Shown here in pieces: positions 35,735 through 44,066 of a stretch of 64,000 nucleotides of DNA. Both the position numbers and the translations under genes were made by a program. The notes below the pieces were generated by a model. The model did not search any database, was not told where the DNA came from, and saw only the letters and a program-made list of their open reading frames with translations. Source of the DNA: Paenibacillus xylanilyticus (GTDB lineage: Bacteria > Bacillota > Bacilli > Paenibacillales > Paenibacillaceae); the NCBI RefSeq assembly GCF_013359935.1, contig NZ_JABMCB010000206.1, forward strand, positions 548,769 to 612,768, given 5' to 3'. Each line of letters opens with the position of its first letter. Position 1 is the first letter of the stretch.

Positions 35735-37558
35735 ATGAACTTTATCCGTTCATTGCGTTTCAAATTCATGATTGGCTTGACACTTATTATGCTGCCGTTG
35801 TTCCTGCTGCTGTACTATAACAATGTCTATGCGATAAGAGTTGTGCGCGATAAAGTATCTCTCACCAACATGAATCATCTTGCGAAAAGTGTAGAGCAGA
35901 ATGAGCGAGTACTGCAGGAAACCAATCGGTACTTATACAGTCTGGGCGAGCGTGACCCGGATATTATTTCGCTTTTTTTCCTGAAATACGGCAGCGGGGA
36001 TTACATCATCGCCAAACAGCGAATCATGAACAAATTTATGACAGATATCGGATTTTACAATCTGATTGATTCCTTTTTCCTGTATGATGCGGTGAATGAT
36101 GACCTGCTGCTGGCGACTTCGGGCAGTTATGATGTCAAAATGTCACTTGTGCGGGAGAGCATGCCTGTTCAGATGACGCAATTGGACGATGAAATCCAGC
36201 AGCCGGAATGGAGCATCGTTCGCGGCGGGGCGTGGAATGCACTGGTCAAAACAGTACGAATCAACCAGCAGTTCTACGCTGGTGCACTTGTGGATATGAA
36301 CGCGCTGAATCATCCCGAACAATTCACGGAATCCGGTGAACGTGGAGGCGCAGTCATCGTGGATAGCAATGGGGGTGCACTGTCGGGTTCTTCCCTGGAC
36401 CCGGCGCAGATCAAGCTTGCTGCAGCACATCTCTCCGGTCTGGAGAATCCGTACCAGGTCATTTCGGAGGTTACGTCCAGGGGGGATGCACGTCAATACC
36501 TGATGCTGGGTATGCCCTCTGCGATGTCCAAGATGAATTATATTGTCCTGTTGCCGGAAGAGGATATGCTGCGTAACCTGCCCTTTTTTCAGCAGATTAT
36601 TCGTCTGCTGCCTATTGGGGCAGCGGTCATTTTGATCACAGCACTTGTCTTTTTGCGACAGCTGCTGTTTCGACCCATGAATACACTGATTCGGGGGATG
36701 AGACGTGTTAGCCGGGGCGAACTTGATGTGAGGCTGGAACCGCCGGCTTCATCGGAGCTGGAGTTCGTAACCCGTAGTTTCAATCAAATGACAAGCGAGA
36801 TTCAGCATCTGAAGATTGATGTCTATGAAGAACAGCTGCGCACCAGAGAAGCCGAATTCAAGCAGCTCCAGATGCAGATTAATCCTCACTTTTACCTGAA
36901 TTCCCTGAATATAATCCACAGCCTGGCTTCACTGCAAAAGCATGAGCTGGTCCAGCAGATGGCCGGACATTTGGCCGATTATTTCCGGTTCAGTCTCCGG
37001 GCAGGCAAACGTGTCATCCGGCTGGATGAAGAACTGGAACACATTCGTCACTATTTGGAGATTCAGAAGCTCAGATTTCCGAACAAACTGAATTTTTCCC
37101 TGGACGTGGATGAGGGACTTGGCCAGTATATGTTGCCACCTTTAACACTTCAGCCCTTTGTGGAAAATGCAATCATTCACGGGTTTAAACGGCGTACCGA
37201 ACCATTTGTGATTCGTATTACAGCCAAAGAAACGAAAACGTTATCCGATGGTGAATCCGAACGAATGGGGGAGGGGGATTGCGCCACCAATTTGAGGCTT
37301 TCAGTAGAGGATAACGGCGTAGGGTTTGAGCAGGAAATGCTTACACGGCTGCAGCAGGGGTTATATGCGGAGGACCCCAGCGGACAGCACATCGGGATCT
37401 GGAACGTTGCCCACCGTTTGCTTGTGAAATACAGCGACACAGCGAGACTGGAGTTCCGAAATCCGGATGCTGGTGGAGCAGCGGTCATCCTATATTTGCC
37501 CGCCCAGACGGAGGCTGAAGAAGGGGGAACTTATGCGGAACCTGTTAATCGTGGATGA
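35735..37558 (+). CDS. Sensor histidine kinase, YesM family (second cluster)
   Basis: A 607-residue membrane kinase with TM1 at about residues 12-32, an extracytoplasmic sensor to about 285, TM2 near 288-308 and a HAMP (RPMNTLIRGMRRV). The phosphoacceptor is H385 in INPHFYLN; the ATPase part has LTLQPFVENAIIHG, DNGVGF and IGIWNVAHRL. AAGAGGGCGGG precedes the ATG. Its 3' end overlaps the regulator gene by 26 bases. It probably senses the ligand of the importer encoded just downstream. Confidence 0.92.
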   Translation: MNFIRSLRFKFMIGLTLIMLPLFLLLYYNNVYAIRVVRDKVSLTNMNHLAKSVEQNERVLQETNRYLYSLGERDPDIISLFFLKYGSGDYIIAKQRIMNKFMTDIGFYNLIDSFFLYDAVNDDLLLATSGSYDVKMSLVRESMPVQMTQLDDEIQQPEWSIVRGGAWNALVKTVRINQQFYAGALVDMNALNHPEQFTESGERGGAVIVDSNGGALSGSSLDPAQIKLAAAHLSGLENPYQVISEVTSRGDARQYLMLGMPSAMSKMNYIVLLPEEDMLRNLPFFQQIIRLLPIGAAVILITALVFLRQLLFRPMNTLIRGMRRVSRGELDVRLEPPASSELEFVTRSFNQMTSEIQHLKIDVYEEQLRTREAEFKQLQMQINPHFYLNSLNIIHSLASLQKHELVQQMAGHLADYFRFSLRAGKRVIRLDEELEHIRHYLEIQKLRFPNKLNFSLDVDEGLGQYMLPPLTLQPFVENAIIHGFKRRTEPFVIRITAKETKTLSDGESERMGEGDCATNLRLSVEDNGVGFEQEMLTRLQQGLYAEDPSGQHIGIWNVAHRLLVKYSDTARLEFRNPDAGGAAVILYLPAQTEAEEGGTYAEPVNRG

Positions 37559-39146
37559 TGAGGTCTATGCCCTTCAGGCCATGGTGGAAGGGATTGATTG
37601 GAGCTTGGCAGGAATCGATCAGGTATTCAGTGCTGGTGATGCCGAAGAAGCAAGAATGGTGCTTCAAAGTCATTCCATAGATATCCTGATCTCTGATATT
37701 GAAATGCCGGGGGAAACAGGTCTGGATTTGCAGAGCTGGGTATTGAAGCATGATCCCGGCATACTGACCATTTTTCTGACAGGTCATGCTCTGTTTGACT
37801 ACGCACAGACAGCGATCAAGTTAAACAGCTTTGATTATGTGTTAAAACCTGCTCAGGCGGATCAACTGCTCAAGATCGTCACAAAGGCTGTGGACAAAAT
37901 CAAAGCCGGAGAGCAGCGTTCACGTACCAATAAGATATATGAATCCGTGTATAAACGCTGGCAAACCCATAAACCGCTCCTGACGGAGCGATTCTGGAAA
38001 GATGCCATCTCTCAACGTGTTACTCTGACCAAGCCACGACTCCAGGAGCTGGCCGAAGTATATGGAGCGGAAATTGATCCCGACGCACGCGTTTTGCCGA
38101 TTGTCATATCGGTGGAGGAATGGGTGAGGGAGTTTGATCTGCGTGATGAGGAGGTGCTGGAATATGCCCTTCGCAATGCAGCCAAGGAGATGATACTTGG
38201 TGAACAGCCGGGGGAAGTATTTCAGGACCATAGCGGTCTGAATATTGTACTCGCGTATGAACAGGGTGGCGTCGTACCAATTGCAAGCCAAGTTGCAAAG
38301 GGCTGCCAAGTGTACATTCAGGAGTGCGGGACGTACTTCTACTGCCGCTTGTCCTGTTATGTGGGCGTTCCTGTTGCCGTGACCGAACTGCAGGGCCTTT
38401 TGAACGAACTGATGGATATGGAGCGCCGTAATATCAGGGAGCTTGAAGGAGTCTTCGTGTATGACGAGCAGGGCAGGGAACCGGAGGATCGCTTCTTGCC
38501 GATCCCTTGGTTCTCCGAGCTGTCCATTTTGTTCGAGACTGGCAAAGTTGACGATCTTCGGGAGCGCGTGGAAGAAATATTCGAGCTGCTGGCTGCCCAG
38601 GAACAGTTATCTCCTGAGATTCTGCGCCTGTTCTATCACGCCATGCTGCATGTGGTCTATCCCCTGCTTCATCAGAAAAGCGTATCCGTACGCAGTCTGT
38701 ATCCGGGTGAGCGGGAGCCGGAAGAGAGCATGGTCACCCGTTCCCTGCCGCAATTGAAGCAATGGACATTGGATCTCATTAGCCGTGCCATTCCGATACT
38801 GTATCCCGACGATCACAGCCCCATGACGGTGGTTGATCAACTGTGCATATATATCGAGAACCATATTGGGGAGGATCTGATGCGGGAGGAGTTGGCATCT
38901 TTTGCCGGCTTCAACCCTGCATATCTGTCCCGCCTGTTTCGGAAGGAGAAGGGGATGTCGCTCTCTGAGTTTATTTTGCAGCGCCGGGTAGCCAAAGCAA
39001 AAATGTTATTGTCCGAATCAACCGTCAAGGTAACCGATATTGCGGGCAAGGTGGGCTACTATAATTACTCCCATTTTACGAAAATGTTCAAAAAGTGCAC
39101 GGGCATTACCCCACAGGAGTTTCGCAAACAGTCCCGCACCGTCTAG
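37533..39146 (+). CDS. Response regulator, YesN family (second cluster)
   Basis: A 537-residue regulator: receiver with DDE at 8-10 and phosphoacceptor D55 (ISDIEMPG), a long central region and a C-terminal AraC pair of helix-turn-helix units (EELASFAGFNPAYLSRLFRK and VGYYNYSHFTKMFKKCTG). The ATG at 37533 has AAGGGGG five bases before it; the frame is open earlier but within the kinase gene. The gene ends at a perfect palindrome with a TTTTG repeat. Its likely target is the transporter operon starting at 39343. Confidence 0.92.
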   Translation: MRNLLIVDDEVYALQAMVEGIDWSLAGIDQVFSAGDAEEARMVLQSHSIDILISDIEMPGETGLDLQSWVLKHDPGILTIFLTGHALFDYAQTAIKLNSFDYVLKPAQADQLLKIVTKAVDKIKAGEQRSRTNKIYESVYKRWQTHKPLLTERFWKDAISQRVTLTKPRLQELAEVYGAEIDPDARVLPIVISVEEWVREFDLRDEEVLEYALRNAAKEMILGEQPGEVFQDHSGLNIVLAYEQGGVVPIASQVAKGCQVYIQECGTYFYCRLSCYVGVPVAVTELQGLLNELMDMERRNIRELEGVFVYDEQGREPEDRFLPIPWFSELSILFETGKVDDLRERVEEIFELLAAQEQLSPEILRLFYHAMLHVVYPLLHQKSVSVRSLYPGEREPEESMVTRSLPQLKQWTLDLISRAIPILYPDDHSPMTVVDQLCIYIENHIGEDLMREELASFAGFNPAYLSRLFRKEKGMSLSEFILQRRVAKAKMLLSESTVKVTDIAGKVGYYNYSHFTKMFKKCTGITPQEFRKQSRTV

Positions 39147-39151
39147 CGCTG

Positions 39152-39194
39152 ACGCAGCATGCTGCGTCTTTTGTTTTGTTTTGTTTTGTTTTGT
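39152..39194 (+). terminator. Palindromic hairpin followed by (TTTTG)5
   Basis: GACGCAG-CATG-CTGCGTC is a perfect 18-base palindrome at 39152-39169 that can fold to a 7-bp stem. Five exact TTTTG units follow at 39170-39194. The hairpin plus T-rich run would end the regulator transcript. The tandem repeat is in the leader of the next operon. Confidence 0.7.
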
Positions 39195-39342
39195 TTCATG
39201 TAAAAGTCATCATTTGATAAGTGAAGAGGTCACCACAGCAGATAGTGGGCCGGAACTCCCAGCCGTATACTTGAACCACAGGATACACAGCGGTGCTTTC
39301 ATCCTGAGGAAGGAAATCAAGAGGAGTGAGGGAGAAGAGGTT

Positions 39343-40329
39343 ATGAATACACAACCCCAGGCGGGTAAGGGCGTACGGATATCGGATATACCGGAACGAT
39401 CGGTCCGCAAGCGGAAGTCTGTATGGTACAATCTTGGGAAATTTAAAGTGCTGTATCTCATGTTTTTGCCAGGAATTTTGTTTCTGCTGGTGAACAATTA
39501 TATGCCGATGTTTGGGGTCCTGATTGCGTTTAAAAATGTGAATTACGCCGACGGTATTTGGGGCAGTCCCTGGAGCGGCTGGGATAACTTCAAGTACCTG
39601 TTCTCGACAAGTGATGCTTGGGAGATCACCCGTAATACCATCGCTTATAACACCGTGTTCATTGCGCTGAATTTGGTCGTAGGAGTAGGACTCGCAATCC
39701 TGCTTAATGAAGTGAAGAACAAGGCAATGTCCAAACTGTATCAATCACTTATGCTGCTCCCTTACTTCCTGTCCATGATCGTGGTCAGCTACCTGGTTCT
39801 GGCCTTTCTCGGCAAGGATTCGGGTTTCATGAACTCGACGATTCTGCAGCTCTTTGGCGGGCAGCCGATTGATTGGTACTCGGAGCCAAAGTATTGGCCT
39901 TACATTCTACCGATTGTGAACACGTGGAAAAACATTGGATATTATGCCGTCATTTATTTGGCAGCTGTCGTGGGCATTGATGAAGAATACTATGAAGCCG
40001 CTGTGCTGGACGGAGCAAGCAAGTGGCATCAGATCCGGTTCATCACGGTTCCGTTTCTGGTCCCCCTAATTGTCATTATGACACTGCTCCAGATTGGCCG
40101 GATTTTCTACGCGGACTTCAGTCTGTTCTATCAGGTTCCACTGGAATCGGGGGCTTTGTTCCCGGTAACGAATGTACTGGATACCTACGTATATCGCACA
40201 TTCCTCATTGGTGGCGACATTGGGATGTCTTCTGCGGCTGGGTTGTATCAGGCAGTTGTCGGTTTTGTACTTGTCCTTGTATCCAATACAATCGTCCGAA
40301 GAATGGATAAAGATAATGCACTATTTTGA
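39343..40329 (+). CDS. Sugar ABC transporter permease, LplB type (second cluster)
   Basis: A 328-residue membrane protein with six core helices and an N-terminal extension of about 40 residues. Typical LplB segments are LYLMFLPGILFLLVNNYMPM and FGVLIAFKNVNY; the EAA loop is YYEAAVLDGASKWHQIRFIT. The ATG at 39343 follows GGGAGAAGAGG; the longer open frame upstream covers the end of the regulator gene and the repeat region. It couples to the LplC-type permease encoded next. Confidence 0.9.
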   Translation: MNTQPQAGKGVRISDIPERSVRKRKSVWYNLGKFKVLYLMFLPGILFLLVNNYMPMFGVLIAFKNVNYADGIWGSPWSGWDNFKYLFSTSDAWEITRNTIAYNTVFIALNLVVGVGLAILLNEVKNKAMSKLYQSLMLLPYFLSMIVVSYLVLAFLGKDSGFMNSTILQLFGGQPIDWYSEPKYWPYILPIVNTWKNIGYYAVIYLAAVVGIDEEYYEAAVLDGASKWHQIRFITVPFLVPLIVIMTLLQIGRIFYADFSLFYQVPLESGALFPVTNVLDTYVYRTFLIGGDIGMSSAAGLYQAVVGFVLVLVSNTIVRRMDKDNALF

Positions 40330-40346
40330 GAGGAGGCAAGTCAGCT

Positions 40347-41255
40347 GTGAAATCACGTGATCCATTAGCAGTGTCGCGACGTTCCGCGTCCATCATCCAC
40401 GGCATGTTCATCTTTTATGCCATTGCCTGCATCGTGCCCATCCTGCTTGTCTTCGCCATCTCCTTCTCGGACGAGACAACGGTTATTGCGAACGGGTATA
40501 AGCTGATTCCCGAAAAATTTAGCCTGACCGCCTATGAGTTTTTGTTCAAGGATATGGATCAAATTATCCACTCTTACGGCATTTCCATAATCGTAACGGT
40601 GATAGGTACCATTACCAGTGTGGCGCTGACTGCACTATATGCCTATCCTCTTTCCAGAAGGGATCTGCCTTACCGGGGATGGTTTGCATTCTTTATTTTC
40701 TTCACGATGCTGTTCAACGGGGGGCTGGTTCCTTGGTATCTCGTATACGTCAATGTGCTGGATCTCAAAAATTCCATTCTGGCCTTGATTTTGCCCCTGC
40801 TGTTATCGCCGTTCTTCGTTCTGGTCATGCGTACGTTCTTCGCTAATTCCATTCCGGTATCGATTCTTGAATCGGCACGGATCGATGGAGCAGGAGAGCT
40901 CCGAACGTTTACACGGATCGTACTGCCGCTCTCCTTGCCGGTTATGGCTACCGTGGCGCTGTTCAGTACGCTGAATTATTGGAATGACTGGTATCTCAGC
41001 ATGATTTTTATTTCCGATAACCGGACGATCAGTCTTCAGTACCTCATGTACCGAACGCTGCTCGATATTCAATATTTAACATCCAACTCCAATGTCTCTT
41101 CACAGATTTCGTCGCAGGGCGGATTGCTGAATCTACCCAACAAAACGCTGCAAATGGCGATGGCTGTCGTGGGCATCGGTCCGATTGTGCTGGCCTATCC
41201 GTTCTTCCAAAGGTACTTCATTAAAGGGCTTACGGTGGGTGCTGTGAAAGGATAA
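40347..41255 (+). CDS. Sugar ABC transporter permease, LplC/YtcP type (second cluster)
   Basis: A 302-residue membrane protein. The GTG at 40347 lies ten bases after GAGAGGAGG; the TTG at 40326 in the same frame would include that site. VPILLVFAISFSDETTV is typical of the family, and the EAA loop is ILESARIDGAGELRTFTRIV; the end is FIKGLTVGAVKG. It forms the channel with the LplB-type protein. Confidence 0.9.
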   Translation: MKSRDPLAVSRRSASIIHGMFIFYAIACIVPILLVFAISFSDETTVIANGYKLIPEKFSLTAYEFLFKDMDQIIHSYGISIIVTVIGTITSVALTALYAYPLSRRDLPYRGWFAFFIFFTMLFNGGLVPWYLVYVNVLDLKNSILALILPLLLSPFFVLVMRTFFANSIPVSILESARIDGAGELRTFTRIVLPLSLPVMATVALFSTLNYWNDWYLSMIFISDNRTISLQYLMYRTLLDIQYLTSNSNVSSQISSQGGLLNLPNKTLQMAMAVVGIGPIVLAYPFFQRYFIKGLTVGAVKG

Positions 41256-41360
41256 CTCCGGCCCGGTTAGCGGAAAAATGGATGATCCCAAGATAGACTG
41301 AAAGGGCTAATATACAGTGCAATGAAACATCAGGTCAGACTCGGGTAACATGCGAATTGG

Positions 41361-41374
41361 GGAAAACGCTCGCA
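41361..41374 (+). promoter_or_regulatory. Weak candidate cre site before the second binding-protein gene
   Basis: GGAAAACGCTCGCA differs at two positions from the cre consensus. It lies about 30 bases before the binding-protein start. Confidence 0.25.
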
Positions 41375-41404
41375 AAGTCTAACATTTTATTGGGAGGGGT
41401 TCAG

Positions 41405-42928
41405 TTGGTTAAGTCTTTGAAGGTATGGCCGCGACTCGCGGCAGCCGCTATGGCACTAAGTTTGGTACTTGCAGGATGTTCATCAGACAAAGGTGGAACG
41501 ACGCAAGGTGCAGAAAGCGGTGGGAACGGAGAAAGCGGCGGCAAATCCTATGAAGTGACTTTGTATTATCCAGGGACACCACAGAAAGACGTAGCATTGG
41601 TAGAAGCCGAGATCAACAAAAAAATGGAGCCCAAGATCGGAGCTACCCTCAAGATCAATGCAATCGACTGGGGGCAGTGGGATAACAAACTCAATCTGAT
41701 GATCTCTTCCGGAGAAAAGTCGGACATTATTTTTACGGCGGCATGGCAGAACTACACCGTCAATGTGGCAAAAGGGGCATTCCTGCCCCTGAATGATCTG
41801 CTTGACCAGTATGGGCAGGATATCAAGAAAAATCTGGACCCTGCCTTTCTGGAAGGTTCCCAGGTTGATGGCGTGAACTATGGCGTTCCGACAAACAAGG
41901 AATTGGCAGCTACGCGCGGTGTCCTGGTGCGCCAGGATCTGGCAGATAAATACAAACTTGACCTGACTACGGTAAAAACGTGGTCCGATCTGGAACCTCT
42001 GCTGAAAACGATCAAGGAAAACGAACCAGCGGTTACTCCGTTCTACATCTCGAACACCAACGGGAATGGGCTGCTTGAAAACCTCGACTGGGATTATCTC
42101 GGTGATGCATCCGTACCTGGAGTCATTTCCAAAACTGCAGGGACAACAACCGTGCTGAATGAAGTGGAGACACCTGAATTTCAGGAGGCTGCTGCACTGG
42201 CGCGCAAATGGTATCAGGCAGGATATATCAATAGTGATGCAGCAACTTCCAATGTATTTCCTAAGGATCAAGCGAAGGCAGGCAAGGTCTTTATGTGGAC
42301 CGATGGCATGAAACCGGGGAAGGACAAAGAAGAAGAAGGGTACGTCGGATATCCACTGACTCAGATTGAGATGACGCAGCCAACCATTACTACCGGAGAT
42401 GCTTCAGGAGCCATGCTGGCGATCTCACGTTCTTCCGAGCAGCCGGAGAAAGCGATGCAGGTTATCAACCTGCTCCACTCTGACAAGGAGATCAACAACT
42501 TGCTGAATTTCGGTATTGAAGGCAAACATTATGTCAAAAAAGACGGCGAGGACAATATTATCACTTTGCCTGCAGGCGTGGATGCCAACAGCCGCACGTA
42601 TAATCCCGGTGCACAGTGGCAGCTTGGCAACCAGTTCCTGAACTTCCTCTGGGATAATGAAGATCCTCAGAAATGGGAGAAATTCAAGGAGTTTAATGCC
42701 AAGGGAGTCAAGTCACCTGCACTCGGCTTTACCTTCAACAGTCAATCTGTCAAAAACGAAATTGCAGCGGTCAATAACGTAAACAAACAGTTTAAACCGG
42801 GTATGACCTCTGGTGCGGTAGATCCAAACGAGATGATACCGAAGTATCTGGAGAAGCTGAAAGCCGCAGGCATTGACAAGATTATTGCAGCCAAACAGGA
42901 GCAGCTCGACGCATTTCTGTCCAAATAA
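41405..42928 (+). CDS. Sugar-binding lipoprotein (LplA-like, second cluster)
   Basis: A 507-residue substrate-binding lipoprotein. The start is taken as TTG 41405, five bases after GGGAGGGG, because it gives a clean signal peptide with lipobox LVLAGC (C25); an upstream TTG at 41357 has no site. The low-complexity Gly/Ser/Glu linker after the cysteine is typical. Core blocks include KIGATLKINAIDWGQWDNKLN (in part) and SGEKSDIIFTAAWQNY. Substrate unknown: the cluster carries no hydrolase, so it may import a sugar handled by enzymes encoded elsewhere. Confidence 0.88.
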   Translation: MVKSLKVWPRLAAAAMALSLVLAGCSSDKGGTTQGAESGGNGESGGKSYEVTLYYPGTPQKDVALVEAEINKKMEPKIGATLKINAIDWGQWDNKLNLMISSGEKSDIIFTAAWQNYTVNVAKGAFLPLNDLLDQYGQDIKKNLDPAFLEGSQVDGVNYGVPTNKELAATRGVLVRQDLADKYKLDLTTVKTWSDLEPLLKTIKENEPAVTPFYISNTNGNGLLENLDWDYLGDASVPGVISKTAGTTTVLNEVETPEFQEAAALARKWYQAGYINSDAATSNVFPKDQAKAGKVFMWTDGMKPGKDKEEEGYVGYPLTQIEMTQPTITTGDASGAMLAISRSSEQPEKAMQVINLLHSDKEINNLLNFGIEGKHYVKKDGEDNIITLPAGVDANSRTYNPGAQWQLGNQFLNFLWDNEDPQKWEKFKEFNAKGVKSPALGFTFNSQSVKNEIAAVNNVNKQFKPGMTSGAVDPNEMIPKYLEKLKAAGIDKIIAAKQEQLDAFLSK

Positions 42929-42945
42929 AATGATCTTTTCCCAAA

Positions 42946-42991
42946 TAATCAAGGTGTTTTCGGCGAAAGTCGAAGATGCCTTGATTTTTTT
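42946..42991 (+). terminator. Terminator after the second binding-protein gene
   Basis: AATCAAGG pairs with CCTTGATT, with more pairing inside. A run of seven T residues follows. Confidence 0.82.
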
Positions 42992-43059
42992 GATATGGAT
43001 TGTACATCATAATTAGGAAATTTATGATATAATCAGGTAGCTTAATAGGGGGTGTTCCT

Positions 43060-43773
43060 GTGTCGAGGACGAAATTAGCGTTCTCTGCGATTTTGCTGCT
43101 CTTTGCCATCATTTTTACGTTTAATCACCACCTGGGTTATTCGGTGGGAGATAGGATGTTATCCAAGATGGGGTTATCCCCCTATACCACAGCTTACGTA
43201 AGCGGTGTACATGTTACTATTTTTATAGGACTGGGTTTATTGGGATGCAGTTTTTATCTAACACGCAAAGTGATCATGCCATCGCATCCGCGATTGGCGA
43301 AGCGCCTCTGGCTGATCGTCGTGGTCATTATTCTTAGCTATTCCTACATAACAGACAAGGTGATGTATGTTGCCAAATGGGGCTCCACAGGCATCCATGG
43401 TGTATCTTATCTTCAGAATGACAGCTCCTGTATGTACCACGTATCCCGTGATGGCAGTACAATCGTAAGCTGTGACCTTACACTTAAAAATTATAGCAGA
43501 CAACCCGTCGCAGCGGTGCTTCTACCCGACTTGGCCAGAAGCTACAGACAACAGGATGATCCCTTATATGACGCATTGAAATCCGTCGAACTTACACCAG
43601 CACATCTCGAGATCAAGCCTCACGGAACGTTCTCAGGCAAAATTGCATTTTCAGGTATTGCTCAGTCTCCGCTCCAGGTAAAGGGCAAACTCGCCGATAT
43701 TGTGCTGGATGTGGAAGTAGAGGGTCAGAACATTGTGTTTGATTATGCCAATGCCATAAGAATACAGAAGTAA
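43060..43773 (+). CDS. Membrane protein of unknown function
   Basis: A 237-residue protein with three predicted helices (about residues 5-22, 48-68 and 82-103) and a C-terminal domain of about 130 residues, probably outside the cell, with a beta-rich look (SCDLTLKNYSRQPVAAVLLP, then HLEIKPHGTFSGKIAFSG). I recognise no family. The start is a GTG at 43060 with GGGGGTG just before it. It sits alone between two sugar clusters, after a terminator and before another, so it is transcribed separately. Confidence 0.72.
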   Translation: MSRTKLAFSAILLLFAIIFTFNHHLGYSVGDRMLSKMGLSPYTTAYVSGVHVTIFIGLGLLGCSFYLTRKVIMPSHPRLAKRLWLIVVVIILSYSYITDKVMYVAKWGSTGIHGVSYLQNDSSCMYHVSRDGSTIVSCDLTLKNYSRQPVAAVLLPDLARSYRQQDDPLYDALKSVELTPAHLEIKPHGTFSGKIAFSGIAQSPLQVKGKLADIVLDVEVEGQNIVFDYANAIRIQK

Positions 43774-43829
43774 ATACATAGCAGCATGATAGAAATTTTA
43801 GAATGGTGTCATAGTAGTTATCCGCGAGG

Positions 43830-43859
43830 AGCTGGCCGGTATTGGCTGGCTTTTTTTTG
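43830..43859 (+). terminator. Terminator after the membrane-protein gene
   Basis: AGCTGGCC pairs with GGCTGGCT through an eight-pair stem with two G-T wobbles. Eight T residues follow. Confidence 0.7.
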
Positions 43860-43916
43860 TGATGTGAAGTTGCAATTAGTGCAGAAATATTGGATTTGTG
43901 ACCTTTATCCCCTTAA

Positions 43917-43930
43917 TGGTAACGCTTACG
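43917..43930 (+). promoter_or_regulatory. Weak candidate cre site before the third YesM cluster
   Basis: TGGTAACGCTTACG differs at three positions from the cre consensus. It lies about 135 bases before the kinase start, in a gap of about 290 bases that otherwise holds only the preceding terminator. Confidence 0.25.
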
Positions 43931-44066
43931 CTATTAATATGCCGGTTTGACGAGGAGCGATGAAACGACGAAGGCGGAGAGACGCATGAGAAAAAAATAG
44001 ATTGTTTTTACCGCTTACATCATTACAATTAATGTCACGACAATTTTAGACAAGGTGAGATGAAAA

